Position numbers and translations under genes: made by a program. Positions 28,785 through 37,783 of a DNA stretch of 64,000 bases are shown here, one piece after another. The stretch's first letter is position 1. The number at the start of each line of letters is the position of its first letter. Origin of the DNA: Lysobacteraceae bacterium NML93-0793 (GTDB taxonomy: Bacteria > Pseudomonadota > Gammaproteobacteria > Xanthomonadales > Xanthomonadaceae); contig NTJG01000016.1 in assembly GCA_002324875.1 (NCBI GenBank), positions 25,133 through 89,132 on the forward strand, given 5' to 3'. The notes below the pieces were generated by a model. It had not been told where the DNA came from. It searched no databases and was given only the letters and a program-made list of their open reading frames with translations.

Positions 28785-28834
28785 TCGCCGCTGGACTGGC
28801 CGCTCGCACGCGCAGCCGGCCTGTCCAGCGGCGA
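28785..28834. repeat. Long hairpin between convergent genes
   Basis: Perfect 12-bp arms TCGCCGCTGGAC and GTCCAGCGGCGA enclose 26 bp that can pair further (GGCC with GGCC). It lies 52 bases after the FMN reductase stop and before the stop of a minus-strand small gene. It may act as a transcription end, though there is no T-run. Confidence 0.6.
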
Positions 28835-28940
28835 GCGTCGATCCTCCCGCATGCACGTTGCGTACGCAGACGCCGCCCGTGCCCTGCTCAAATGCTCCGA
28901 CATTCCGGATCGCTGTGATGCACAATTCGCACGTGACAGC

Positions 28941-29180
28941 TCAGGCCGCGAACGTCCGCTCGGCCTCGTAGCCACCGTCGGCCCCATGAATGCGCACGGT
29001 GGCACCGCCTCGCAACACCTGTGCATCGATCGCGACATCGGCGCATGCCGCATTGCGTGTCAGGTAGTGCACGACGGCGCGCGCGCCGGTGTCCTCGACG
29101 AGTTCCCAGTCGAAGGTAACGCGTTGTGGCGCAAGGTGAAACACAGAGGGGACATGGGGACCTGCAAACCGGCAGCACAT
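28941..29180 (-). CDS. Small hypothetical protein
   Basis: A 79-residue frame. From residue 20 onward codon use is clearly coding-like (QRVTFDWELVEDTGARAVVH, YLTRNAACADVAIDAQVLRG). The first 15 residues use poorer codons, so the true start may be a GTG about 12 codons in (29142-29144). No signal peptide or family recognised. Confidence 0.5.
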   Translation of the reverse strand: MCCRFAGPHVPSVFHLAPQRVTFDWELVEDTGARAVVHYLTRNAACADVAIDAQVLRGGATVRIHGADGGYEAERTFAA

Positions 29181-29311
29181 GGAGAGTGCCGGTGCATCCT
29201 CGCCCGATCGCGATGAAGGCGACGTGCCTGCCGGACACAAACGCGCCGCATGCGGTGCAACACGTCGCATCGGTGCCGCGCCGGATTGCGCGGTGGCAAC
29301 CCGCGATACGG

Positions 29312-29644
29312 TCATTCCGAAGCGCTCGACACGCTCAATGCAGCATCCACATCAGCGCGCGCACCGGGCCGCACCACGCGGGCCAGTTCGACACCGTCGC
29401 GCAACACCACCAGCGTGGGCCAGAGCTTCACCCTGAAGCTGCGCCCCAGGGCGCGTCCGGGACCGTCTTCGATCCGCAGATGACGGATGTCCGGACGCGC
29501 CGCCAGTGCGGGCTGCAGGTACGCCTGCGCGGCCTGGCAGTGCCCGCACCAGTCGGTGCCGAACTCCAGCGCGACCAGACCCGGCATCGCGTCGACGTCG
29601 ACGCGATCCGGGGCCTCCGTCGAATACGGGGCGACGCGTGTCAT
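29312..29644 (-). CDS. Thioredoxin-family protein
   Basis: A 110-residue thioredoxin-like protein with the active site EFGTDWCGHCQAAQAYLQPA (CGHC, as in PDI rather than the thioredoxin CGPC), a cis-Pro at VKLWPTLVVLRDG and no signal peptide. The CGHC centre favours a higher redox potential. The stop codon of the next gene upstream lies one base before its ATG, so it forms a tight pair with the host-attachment-type protein. Confidence 0.88.
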   Translation of the reverse strand: MTRVAPYSTEAPDRVDVDAMPGLVALEFGTDWCGHCQAAQAYLQPALAARPDIRHLRIEDGPGRALGRSFRVKLWPTLVVLRDGVELARVVRPGARADVDAALSVSSASE

Positions 29645-29645
29645 G

Positions 29646-30044
29646 TCAGGACAGCGCGCGCTCGATGGTTTCGAGCGGGGCGTTGGTGAAATCCTTGGCC
29701 AGATCGCCCACCAGGCGCTGCGTGGTTTCCTTGTGCAGCAGCGGGCGCACGCGACCGAGCGTCTGCGGGTCGGCGATCAGCACGAGATGGGCGAACCGGT
29801 TCTTCAGTGCGCCCTCGTTGAGACCGTTCGCCAGCTGCTTGGCGAACGTCGCCTCGTCGAGCTGCGAGGCGGTCGATTCGGCCGGCATCGAACCCGCCGG
29901 GCCGTCGTCGTCGAGATTCATGCCCTCCAGCAGGGCTTCCTGTTTCAGGCTGAGCGCCCGCTCGTCGCCGACGTTGCTGAACACCCGGGCCGCGCCGCCA
30001 TTGGCCACGACCACGAGCGCACCCTGCGGAATCTTCATCGTCAT
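29646..30044 (-). CDS. Host-attachment-type protein (baeRF family)
   Basis: A 132-residue protein matching the family annotated as required for attachment to host cells: IPQGALVVVANGGAARVFSN, ESTASQLDEATFAKQLANGL, AHLVLIADPQTLGRVRPLLH and LAKDFTNAPLETIERAL. The fold is related to archaeo-eukaryotic release factor domain 1, and the name reflects early Agrobacterium work rather than a proven activity. GGAG sits 7 bases before the ATG at 30042-30044. It is the first gene of a two-gene unit with the thioredoxin-family protein. Confidence 0.85.
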   Translation of the reverse strand: MTMKIPQGALVVVANGGAARVFSNVGDERALSLKQEALLEGMNLDDDGPAGSMPAESTASQLDEATFAKQLANGLNEGALKNRFAHLVLIADPQTLGRVRPLLHKETTQRLVGDLAKDFTNAPLETIERALS

Positions 30045-30182
30045 ACACGTTCTCCACTTGCCTGAGTTGGTACCTGGAACGGCACTCGAGAACTCTAGGC
30101 AGACCGGCGTGAGCGCAGTGCAATGCAGGGCCCGTCAGCCGGCCGTCCACCGCAGGAAGCGCGGCGTGGCTGGACGGTGCGC

Positions 30183-30707
30183 TCAGCGCCAGGGACGCCG
30201 GCCTTCGGACCAGGACTCGTGCCGCACCGGCGGCCGTGCAGGACCGAAGGGCGCGCCCCAGCCGTAATCGCGACCACCGACTCCGTAGTACGCCGGCCCG
30301 CCGTACCAGCCGCCCGGACCGTCGAAGCGTCCGACGCTCAGATGCAGATTCGTGGTGCTGACGTTGCCGCTCGCCGTGACGCGTTCGGTGCACAGATTCA
30401 GATCGGCGGCGTTGTAATGGCTGGTGCCGCCACGCGACGAATGCCCGATGCCGGTGGTCACGCTTCCGGTCACGGCCCGATCGCTGCCGTCGGGCGCGGT
30501 GGGGCACCCGCCGTCGCCGCCACGCGCGGTGCGCAGCGCCCGCGCCTGCGGACGCGGAGTGCGTGGACCGGTGTACTCGCCGTCGCCGAACGCGCCCGGG
30601 CCGGTGAACATGGCCGGTGTCGGCGGTGTCAGATCGACATCGCCCGCCTGCGCCCAGGCGGATACGGGCAGCAGCAGCGACATCCACACCAGGTGCAATC
30701 GACGCAT
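30183..30707 (-). CDS. Exported hypothetical protein, Gly/Arg/Tyr-rich C-terminus
   Basis: A 174-residue protein with a signal peptide (MRRLHLVWMSLLLPVSAWA-QA). The mature part is of low complexity with a Cys pair (GGCPTAPDG, LNLCTERVTASGNVSTTNLH) and a C-terminus rich in Gly, Tyr, Trp and Arg. No family recognised. The upstream 80 bp probably hold its promoter. Confidence 0.65.
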   Translation of the reverse strand: MRRLHLVWMSLLLPVSAWAQAGDVDLTPPTPAMFTGPGAFGDGEYTGPRTPRPQARALRTARGGDGGCPTAPDGSDRAVTGSVTTGIGHSSRGGTSHYNAADLNLCTERVTASGNVSTTNLHLSVGRFDGPGGWYGGPAYYGVGGRDYGWGAPFGPARPPVRHESWSEGRRPWR

Positions 30708-30787
30708 CGGAGATCTCCGGACCGGACGACTCGGACCTGCACGCTAACAGCCGGCGTTTGAATCGCGGCTGGCCCTGCACGGCACCG

Positions 30788-31111
30788 TCAGCCGGCGGCG
30801 TGCATCCAGATGCAGTCGATCGCATCCAGGGCGATGTGCACCAGCAGCCCGATCCCGAACAGTCGCGTGCGCCGCGGCAGCACGAGCACGCCGTATGCCG
30901 CGATCGCGGGTGCGGTATGCAGTGGATGGAAGCCGATGCTGCAACGGCCCGGCGCATAGATCGGATCGGCCAGCAGATGGTCGATGTCGATGATCCAGCC
31001 GAGCAGCATCAGCGCCCACGCGCGCAGGAACCGGTCACGGAAGAACAGCCAGGCGATCAACGCGGGCACCGCAAAATGCAGAAGCAGATGGAGGATGGCG
31101 CGGGCGCCCAT
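30788..31111 (-). CDS. DUF6122-family inner membrane protein
   Basis: A 107-residue integral membrane protein with about four hydrophobic segments. ILHLLLHFAVPALIAWLFFR, GWIIDIDHLLADPIYAPGRC and SIGFHPLHTAPAIAAYGVLV match the conserved core of this family (the D-I-D-H-L-L-A-D-P and C-S-I-G-F-H-P-L-H motifs). Conserved Asp and His suggest a metal or hydrolase site, but no function is known. Confidence 0.8.
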   Translation of the reverse strand: MGARAILHLLLHFAVPALIAWLFFRDRFLRAWALMLLGWIIDIDHLLADPIYAPGRCSIGFHPLHTAPAIAAYGVLVLPRRTRLFGIGLLVHIALDAIDCIWMHAAG

Positions 31112-31282
31112 CGGGCCGGACCGGATCGGGGCGGCTCAGGATACCGGCGCGCGGCCGATGCGGGTGTCCGTCGGCCGCATGCCGCCTGCTGAAGTTGCAC
31201 CAGGTGGCCTGCCGCTTTCACCGCACCTGCACCGACGTGATGCGAATTTCGCGAACCTTGATCTGCAGTCGGAGTGGTTGGA

Positions 31283-31993
31283 ATGGCGCATCACAGCCCG
31301 GGTGGTCTGGTCCTGCTCGTCGAGGACAACCGCAACATCTCCGAGCCGGTCGGTGAGTTCCTCGAAAGCCGTGGCTTCGAGGTCGACTACGCGGCCGACG
31401 GCATCGACGCCTACAACCTCGCGTCGGAGAATCCGTTCGACGTGATCGTGCTCGATCTCATGCTGCCGCGACTGGGCGGCCTGGAAGTCTGCCGCCGGCT
31501 GCGCGCGGACGGCCGCAACTCGACGCCGATCCTGATGCTCACGGCGCGCGATTCCCTCGAAGAAAAGATCGAGGGCCTCGAAGCCGGCGCCGACGACTAT
31601 CTCACCAAGCCCTTCGACATCAAGGAGCTCGAGGCGCGTATCCGTGCGCTGATCCGCCGTGACCGGCGTGAGGTCGGCGCCGCGGTGCTCGAAGTCGGCG
31701 ACCTGTGGCTGGATCCGGTGTCGCTGCGCGTGCGTCGCGGCGACAAGGAGCTCAATCTGGCGCCGATCGCGATGAAGATCCTGACGATCCTGATGCGCGA
31801 GGCGCCGCGCGTGGTGACCCGCCGCGAGATCGAGCAGGAGATCTGGGGCCTGAGCCTGCCCGACTCCGACACGCTGCGCAGCCATCTGTACAACCTGCGC
31901 AAGGCGATCGACCGCGACCAGGACGTGCAGCTGCTGCACACGATCACCGGCGCCGGCTACCGCGTGGCCGATCTGAGTCGCGCGGTCGCCTGA
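31283..31993 (+). CDS. OmpR/PhoB-type response regulator (orphan)
   Basis: A 236-residue two-domain regulator. The receiver domain has LLVEDNRNISEPV (acidic pair), IVLDLMLPRLGG (phospho-Asp), LMLTARD (Thr) and YLTKPFD (Lys). The winged-helix output domain includes LNLAPIAMKILTILMREAPR and SLPDSDTLRSHLYNLRKAID. GGAG 8 bases before the ATG at 31283 favours it over the upstream GTG. No histidine kinase gene adjoins it, so the partner is elsewhere. A strong terminator follows. Confidence 0.94.
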   Translation: MAHHSPGGLVLLVEDNRNISEPVGEFLESRGFEVDYAADGIDAYNLASENPFDVIVLDLMLPRLGGLEVCRRLRADGRNSTPILMLTARDSLEEKIEGLEAGADDYLTKPFDIKELEARIRALIRRDRREVGAAVLEVGDLWLDPVSLRVRRGDKELNLAPIAMKILTILMREAPRVVTRREIEQEIWGLSLPDSDTLRSHLYNLRKAIDRDQDVQLLHTITGAGYRVADLSRAVA

Positions 31994-32025
31994 GGCCGCA
32001 CCGCACGCGACCCGGTTCCCTCCGG

Positions 32026-32059
32026 AACGCCGCGCGGCCGATATGCCGCGCGGCGTTTT
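32026..32059 (+). terminator. Terminator of the response regulator gene
   Basis: A perfect 13-bp stem (AACGCCGCGCGGC with GCCGCGCGGCGTT), loop CGATAT, then TTTT including the last stem bases. Confidence 0.85.
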
Positions 32060-32151
32060 CGTGTCTGCGGATCACGGGCGCCGGTTGCCGGCGGATGTTG
32101 GAAGCACTGGAGGAGCCCCGGGGCCCTGCGTGCGCGGGCTGGCCGCGTGCC

Positions 32152-33480
32152 TCAGTCCTGCGCGTCTCCGGCCACGCGGAACGGGAGATTGGCGTAGGCC
32201 GCATGTCCCTGGCCGTCGTGCGCCTCGACGAAGAGCCGGTAGTGCCCCGGCGCCGCCGGCGCGGTGAAGCGCAGCGTGCCGGCGGTGCCGGCGTCTGCGC
32301 TGCGCAGTTCCACGGCGGCCGGCAGCGACTCGGGATCGCCGCCGATCGTGGTCGCGGTGCTTTCCTCGCGCACCACCCAGCGATAGGTCAGCGGGTCGCC
32401 GTCGGCGTCGCGCGCGTCCACCGTCGCCGTGTGCGCAGCGCCCGGCGCCAGCGTCACGCTGTCGAGGGCCGTCCGCCCGTCGATGCGCAGCGGCGCGATC
32501 GACGGCGCGCGGTTCGCCGGCCCGGCGCCGGTCCACAACTGCTGCATCGCGTCGACGCCGGGCGTCGACTCACCACTGGCCAGGAACAGGCCGTACCAGG
32601 TCGGCGTGCGCTCCTGCTTCTGGCCCCAGAGGAAGACGAACGAACCGAGGCCCTGGGTGAGATCGCTGTCGATGTCGCGCGCGTAGCGCTCGACCAGCAG
32701 CGCCGCCTTGCGCGATGCGTCGTCCTCGATCGGCGCGCCCCAGGCGGTTTCCGGGCTCTCCCAGTGGCCGGTCGGCCCCCATTCGGTGACGACGTAGGCG
32801 CCGGTCCAGCCCGCGTCGCGCAGACGCCCCTGCATGCCTTTGATGTCGCCGTAGAGCTGCACGCCGATCAGGTCGAGCGCCGGCGCGCGCGTTTTCAGTT
32901 CGCCGATCAGCGTGGCATCGAACCCGGCCAGTGGCGTCATCACCGGATGATGCGGATCGATCGCGTGGATCGCCTCGGCGATCGTGTTCACGGCATCCCA
33001 GACCTTCGGATTGCGCGCCTCGAGATTGAGTTCGTTGCCGATCAGCCACATCAGCACCGCCGGATGCGCACGATAGGCCGCCACTTCCTCACGGATGCGC
33101 GCCAGTTGCGCAGCGACCGCAGCCGGGTCGTCGTAGTCGAAGCCGTGACGCTCCTTGCCGATCTCCAGTCCCATCGCCACGCGCAGGCCATTGCGGTGCG
33201 CGCGGTCGAGCATCCCGGTCACCCGCGCACGATCGAGCCCGGTGCTCCAGGTGCGGAACGCGTTGCCGCCGCGCTGCGCCAGCGCCTCGATGTCGCCGCC
33301 TGAAAGGCCGGCGCCACGTATCCGGAACGGCACGCCGTCCACCGTCAGTCGCCACGCGCCCGCGTCCTCCACCACGCGCACCTGCGCAGGGCCCGCGCCG
33401 GCCGCGTCATCCGATGTCGCCGAAGCCGACGCGGCGACGGCGGTGAACACCAGCGCGAGAACACAGGAGGCGAAGCGCAT
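32152..33480 (-). CDS. Exported glycosidase-like TIM-barrel protein (GH2-type catalytic core)
   Basis: A 442-residue exported protein. After a signal peptide (CVLALVFTAVAASASA) comes a TIM-barrel resembling glycoside hydrolase family 2 and related clan GH-A enzymes. FRIRGAGLSG, MWLIGNELNLEARNPKVWD (acid/base Glu after Asn) and AYVVTEWGPTGHWES (Glu nucleophile candidate) are in the expected order. About residues 345-440 form an Ig-like beta domain (LRIDGRTALDSVTLAPGAAH, YRWVVREE). It probably acts on beta-linked glycans in the periplasm or outside. Substrate unknown. Confidence 0.78.
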   Translation of the reverse strand: MRFASCVLALVFTAVAASASATSDDAAGAGPAQVRVVEDAGAWRLTVDGVPFRIRGAGLSGGDIEALAQRGGNAFRTWSTGLDRARVTGMLDRAHRNGLRVAMGLEIGKERHGFDYDDPAAVAAQLARIREEVAAYRAHPAVLMWLIGNELNLEARNPKVWDAVNTIAEAIHAIDPHHPVMTPLAGFDATLIGELKTRAPALDLIGVQLYGDIKGMQGRLRDAGWTGAYVVTEWGPTGHWESPETAWGAPIEDDASRKAALLVERYARDIDSDLTQGLGSFVFLWGQKQERTPTWYGLFLASGESTPGVDAMQQLWTGAGPANRAPSIAPLRIDGRTALDSVTLAPGAAHTATVDARDADGDPLTYRWVVREESTATTIGGDPESLPAAVELRSADAGTAGTLRFTAPAAPGHYRLFVEAHDGQGHAAYANLPFRVAGDAQD

Positions 33481-33584
33481 CGACTGACTCCTTCGGGATC
33501 AGGCCGATGATGGCATGCGTTCCAGCGCGGACCGCGCATGCGCGACGTGCACACGCACGCGCCCGAGTCCGGGCGACCGACGTC

Positions 33585-33854
33585 TCACTGCGCGCGCCGA
33601 TCGCTGCGCGCACGCAGCCAGCGCAGGGCACCAGGCGCCATGCCCATGAATTTCGGCGGCTCCGTCAGGGGCGCCACCAGCAGGCGGTCCGGCGCGTGCC
33701 GGCGCTTGATCCGGTGATAGAGCTGCGAGCGCGTGGCGCTGGTCTCGACCAGATGCAGGCCGGGCGCCAGTTGCACGCTGTCCGTCGCCACCGAGGCGTC
33801 GATCGCGCCGTCGATGTCGAGGTGGACCAGGTAGAGAGTGGACGCGCTCGCCAT
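33585..33854 (-). CDS. Small hypothetical protein
   Basis: An 89-residue protein with uniformly coding-like codons. TLYLVHLDIDGAIDASVATD, LAPGLHLVETSATRSQLYHR and RLLVAPLTEPPKFMGMAPG suggest a compact alpha/beta fold. It has no signal peptide and no recognised family. The neighbouring 33855-34115 holds no supported gene. Confidence 0.6.
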   Translation of the reverse strand: MASASTLYLVHLDIDGAIDASVATDSVQLAPGLHLVETSATRSQLYHRIKRRHAPDRLLVAPLTEPPKFMGMAPGALRWLRARSDRRAQ

Positions 33855-34115
33855 GGCCTCGACTGTCGACGTGCCGCGCGCACGGCCAGGTGAAACGCGT
33901 GTGCTGTGCTCGATGTGTGCGATGCGCCGGTGCACACCGCAGCGCCCGGAATGCCCGCAGGCGCGGCGCTGCGGCTCAGGTGCCGTCACGGAGACACGCA
34001 AGGCATCACCGCACGCGGCACGGCATCGCCATGGGCGCAAGCGGCGCGTCGCCCAGCGCGGCCTACAGGCGCCGGACCCAGCGCCGAGCAGGCGAGGCGT
34101 GCAGCGCCGACGGCC

Positions 34116-35270
34116 TCAGTCGGCAGCGGCGGGCACGACACGCAATACGCGCCCCTTCGCACTGTCGGTGAGCAGATAGAGCGCGCCGTCGGGGCCCGCG
34201 CGCACGTCGCGGATGCGCTCGCCGAGTTCGGCGAACAACACCTCCTGCGTCCCCGGCGTGCCCCCCGCCATCGGCACCCGACGCACGCTGCGCTCGACCA
34301 GCGCCGCGACGAACAGGCTGCCGCGCCACTCGGGGAACAGGGCACCGTCGTACCAGGCCAGGCCGGCCGGCGCGATCGACGGCGTCCAGTGCGTCAACGG
34401 CGGTGTGACGCCGGGCCAGCGCGTATAGGGCGTCACCCGGGCGCCGGTGTAGTCGACACCGTCGGTGGTGATCGGCCAGCCGTAGTTCGCGCCCGGCACG
34501 ATGCGGTTGAGTTCGTCGCCGCCCTTGGGTCCGTGTTCGTGCGCATAGAGCGCATTACCCACGCGCACCAGTCCCTGCGGGTTGCGATGGCCGATGCTCA
34601 GGATCTCGGGCCGCGCACCGGCGCGGCCGACGAAGGGATTGTCGGCCGGAATGCCACCGTCGCGGTCGATGCGCAGATGCTTGCCGAGATGGGTGTGCAG
34701 GCGCAGCGCGTCGGTCCGCTCCAGATTGCCGTCGCCCATGCCGACCACGAGCGTGCCGTCGGCCATCCACGCCATGCGACCGCCGAAATGCTGGGCATGG
34801 GTCTTGGCGGGCTGCGTGGTGAGAACCGGCGTCACCGCCTCCAGGCCGTCCGCGCCCACGCGGGCATGCACGACGCGCAGATGGTTGGCGCGCGCCGTGC
34901 CGTGGGCGAAGGACAGATAGATGCGTCCCGTCTGCGCGAAGGCAGGATCCACCAGCACGTCGAACAGGCCCGCCTGCCCGCTGGCGAAGACCGGCGGCAG
35001 CCCGGCCAGAGGCGCGGCGCGCAATGCGAAGCCACCGTCGGCGTCCTGATCGATGACCCGCAGCCGCCCCGGTCGCTCGGTCACCAGCAGTCGGCCGTCG
35101 GGCAGGAACCCGAGGGACCACGGATGCTCGAGCCCCTCGGCGACGGTGTCGATGCGATAGTCGGCCGCCGCGGCGCCCGCGGCGCACAGCAGGCCCAGCA
35201 GACCGGCCGCCACGCGCCGATGCAGGCGCGCGATCCGGCGGAACGCGGTCGGGATTCCAGAAGACGGCAT
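34116..35270 (-). CDS. PQQ-dependent sugar dehydrogenase-like exported protein
   Basis: A 384-residue exported homologue of the protein at 23290-24477, with a cleavable signal (VAAGLLGLLCAAGAAAA-DY) instead of a lipobox. Propeller motifs are EHPWSLGFLPDGRLLVTERP, GQAGLFDVLVDPAF, HAQHFGGRMAWMADGTLVVG, IGHRNPQGLV, EHGPKGGDELNRIVPGANYG and WTPSIAPAGLAWYDGALFPE. These include the Asp/Glu calcium site and the His that contacts PQQ. It is closer to the Asd/YliI aldose dehydrogenase pattern. The start at 35268-35270 begins the signal region. Confidence 0.92.
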   Translation of the reverse strand: MPSSGIPTAFRRIARLHRRVAAGLLGLLCAAGAAAADYRIDTVAEGLEHPWSLGFLPDGRLLVTERPGRLRVIDQDADGGFALRAAPLAGLPPVFASGQAGLFDVLVDPAFAQTGRIYLSFAHGTARANHLRVVHARVGADGLEAVTPVLTTQPAKTHAQHFGGRMAWMADGTLVVGMGDGNLERTDALRLHTHLGKHLRIDRDGGIPADNPFVGRAGARPEILSIGHRNPQGLVRVGNALYAHEHGPKGGDELNRIVPGANYGWPITTDGVDYTGARVTPYTRWPGVTPPLTHWTPSIAPAGLAWYDGALFPEWRGSLFVAALVERSVRRVPMAGGTPGTQEVLFAELGERIRDVRAGPDGALYLLTDSAKGRVLRVVPAAAD

Positions 35271-35336
35271 GCAGACTCCACGGCGGCGCCGCGGCTGCGG
35301 CATCATCGCCGGCATGATGATGCCCGAACCGTCCGC

Positions 35337-35813
35337 ATGACCGCCCGCCCTCGCCACGCATGGCCGCGTCGTCTCGGCGCACTCGCCGCCGCGTTGCTGA
35401 TCGCCGCCGCTTGGGGCGCGCTGGTGCAGACCCAGTTCAACCTGCAGGCGCTCGCGCCGTTCGTCGACATTCCGGTGTCGGTCCGGCTGACGACCTCGCT
35501 GCAGGATCTCGCGGGCTACGGCCCGGTGCACCTCGGTCTCGTGGCCGCGTCGTGGGCGGCCGCATTGCCGGTCGCGATGTGGCTGGCGCGGCGCTGGCCG
35601 CGGCGGCGCACGCTGTTGTACGCACTGGCGGCCGGAGTCGGCCTCGTCGTGGCGATCCGCATCACCGATGCCGTCGCACCGATGCCCGTGCTGATCGACG
35701 CGACCCGCGGTCTCGTCGGCCTGCTGGCCATGGCCGCCGGCAGCGCGCTCGGTGGCGGCCTGTTCGCGCACTGGACACGGATGCGCGCCGGCCCGACGAC
35801 GCCACGCCCCTGA
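35337..35813 (+). CDS. Inner membrane hypothetical protein
   Basis: A 158-residue protein with about four membrane segments: LGALAAALLIAAAWGALVQT, HLGLVAASWAAALPVAMWLA, LLYALAAGVGLVVAIRITDA and GLLAMAAGSALGGGLFA. No family recognised. It is divergent from the sugar dehydrogenase gene and its stop lies 33 bp before the convergent sensor gene. Confidence 0.65.
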   Translation: MTARPRHAWPRRLGALAAALLIAAAWGALVQTQFNLQALAPFVDIPVSVRLTTSLQDLAGYGPVHLGLVAASWAAALPVAMWLARRWPRRRTLLYALAAGVGLVVAIRITDAVAPMPVLIDATRGLVGLLAMAAGSALGGGLFAHWTRMRAGPTTPRP

Positions 35814-35846
35814 GCCACACCGGCGACCGGATGGCCCGCTTTTGGG

Positions 35847-36953
35847 TCAGGGGGCCGGCAGGCGCACCGTGATCCGCGTGCCCTCGCCCAGCGCTGAAAC
35901 GACGTCCAGATCGGCCGCCAGCGCCTCCGCGGTCTGGCGCACGATCCACAGGCCGATCCCGAGACCGTCGGAGCGCGCGTCGCCCTGCTGGAAGGCCTTG
36001 AAGTAGCCGTCCACGCGCGCGGGATCCATGCCGATGCCGGTGTCGACGACGTCGATGCAGGCGAGGCCGTGCACCTGCTGGCAGACCAGCTCGACACGTC
36101 CGCCGGCGGGCGTGTACTTCACCGCGTTCGACACCAGATTGCCGAGCAGCGTTTCCAGCAGTCCCACGTGCGTGCGCGCCTTGCAGGCCGCCTCGATGCG
36201 CACATCGAGCGCAACCTGCTTGCGTGCCGCCGAACGCTGCCATGCCGCCGCCACCTGCTCGACCACCGGCGCGACGTCGGCCGGCGTCAGCGCGGGTGGC
36301 ACGAACCCGCCGCGGCCGGTCGCCGATGCGATCAGCTCGCCGAATTTCTGGTGAATGACCGTCAGCTCCTGCTCGGCGCTGTCGAGCTTCTGCAGCTGCG
36401 CCTCGCTCGCGTCCACACGCGCGCGGTGTTCGCTGACCGCATGCGCCTCGGCCAGCAGGCGACGCAATTCCAGCTGGGCCATCACCTGCCGCGACAGCGC
36501 ACGCAGGGTGTCGACCTGCGCGGGCGTCAGCGAGCGTGGCCGGGTGTCGAGCACGCACACGGTGCCCAGCGGCAGACCGTCCGGCGTCTTCAGCAGCGCG
36601 CCGGCGTAGAAGCGCAGCCCGGGGTCACCGGTCACCAGCGGATTCGACGCGAAGCGCGCATCGCGCGTGGTGTCGGGCACTTCGAGGAAGTCGTGCTCGA
36701 GGATCGCATGCGCACAGATCGAGGTCTCGAGTGGCGTCTCGCGCACGCCGAGGCCGACTTCCGACTTGAACCACTGCCGCTGGGCATCGACCAGATTGAT
36801 CACCGAGATCGGCGTCTCGCAGACGGCCGAGGCGATGCGGGTGATGTCCTCGAACACCGCCTCGACCGGCGTGTCGAGAATGCCGTAGGCGTGCAGCGAT
36901 TCGATGCGCCGCGTCTCGGTGTGCGGGGGCAGCTTGGCGGCGGACCGGTGCAT
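35847..36953 (-). CDS. GAF-domain sensor protein with HATPase domain, no clear phospho-acceptor His box
   Basis: A 368-residue cytoplasmic protein. Residues 10-170 form a GAF domain of the type found with short kinases (ESLHAYGILDTPVEAVFEDI, VDAQRQWFKSEVGLGVRETP, SICAHAIL, FYAGALLKTPDGLPLGTVCV). About residues 185-225 are a helical linker. Residues 255-368 form an HATPase_c domain: LLGNLVSNAVKYTPAGG (N box), VVDTGIGMDP (G1), GLGIGLWIVRQTAEAL (G2). The linker has one His (TVIHQKFGEL), but no canonical H box (S/H-E-x-R-x-P) is seen. It could be an unusual kinase, a phosphatase-like sensor, or act with a separate DHp protein. No regulator gene adjoins it. Confidence 0.85.
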   Translation of the reverse strand: MHRSAAKLPPHTETRRIESLHAYGILDTPVEAVFEDITRIASAVCETPISVINLVDAQRQWFKSEVGLGVRETPLETSICAHAILEHDFLEVPDTTRDARFASNPLVTGDPGLRFYAGALLKTPDGLPLGTVCVLDTRPRSLTPAQVDTLRALSRQVMAQLELRRLLAEAHAVSEHRARVDASEAQLQKLDSAEQELTVIHQKFGELIASATGRGGFVPPALTPADVAPVVEQVAAAWQRSAARKQVALDVRIEAACKARTHVGLLETLLGNLVSNAVKYTPAGGRVELVCQQVHGLACIDVVDTGIGMDPARVDGYFKAFQQGDARSDGLGIGLWIVRQTAEALAADLDVVSALGEGTRITVRLPAP

Positions 36954-37007
36954 GCAGCGTCCTCGATGGCCGGCGATTCCGACACGCGGGTCGGACGCGC
37001 CGCGTTC

Positions 37008-37595
37008 TCAGTCCACCCAGCCCCACGGCGCCTCGGGCGCAGGCACCGGCCGTGCGAGATCGAAATCGACCTGGAAGCCGCGGTCCGTGCCCACCCGGTT
37101 GGCGGCGTAGACGAAGCGTGCGTCGGGATGGATCTCGACCAGCCACGCGCTGCGCAGGCCGCTGCCGGGAATCACGTCGCGCGTGTGCGCATCGGCCGGA
37201 AACATCTGCGTCTCGGCGTTGCCGGCATTGGAGGTGGTGCCGCCGTACATCGTGACGGCATCGGGCGTGCCGTCGGCATGTCGATGGTCGTGCTTGAGTT
37301 CGATACCGGACGGCGTGCGGGTGAATACCCAGGTGCGCGAGCGATCGTCGTCGACGACCAGCGGAATCCGCACGCGGGTGGCGCTGCAGTCACGCACGTG
37401 CATGACCACGTGCCTGTCACGGAAGGTGTCGTCGCCCTCCGGCGCACGGATCAGCGTGCCCGCGTACGCGTTGCCGCACAGCGCCTGCAGCGCACGCCAC
37501 CAGTCGTCGGCGTCGCCCGTGGACGCAGCGGTGCCGCCCGTGCCGGCAGCGAGGATCAGGCCGGCGGCAATGCCGCGAATCAGGATGCGGGCCAT
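37008..37595 (-). CDS. Exported hypothetical protein
   Basis: A 195-residue protein with a signal peptide (IRGIAAGLILAAGTGGTAAS). The mature part WWRALQALCGNAYAGTLIRA, HVRDCSATRVRIPLVVDDDR, SRTWVFTRTPSGIELKHDHR and SAWLVEIHPDARFVYAANRV looks like a conserved exported domain with one likely disulfide. GGAG is 6 bases before the ATG at 37593-37595, favouring it over the ATG four codons upstream. No function known. Confidence 0.7.
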   Translation of the reverse strand: MARILIRGIAAGLILAAGTGGTAASTGDADDWWRALQALCGNAYAGTLIRAPEGDDTFRDRHVVMHVRDCSATRVRIPLVVDDDRSRTWVFTRTPSGIELKHDHRHADGTPDAVTMYGGTTSNAGNAETQMFPADAHTRDVIPGSGLRSAWLVEIHPDARFVYAANRVGTDRGFQVDFDLARPVPAPEAPWGWVD

Positions 37596-37783
37596 CGTCG
37601 GCTCCATCGGAAACGGCCGTCGACTGTAACAAGCGTGGATCCGCGCGCATGCGCCTGCGGGATGCGATATCCGCGCAACACGCCGCGCATGCCTGTGGGC
37701 CCTGTGCCGGGCGGGGATCTGTCCGGCATCTTCACCGGCGCGGCGCCAGGGTGCCCAAATCTCTCATTGGTAGGCAGCCTCCC

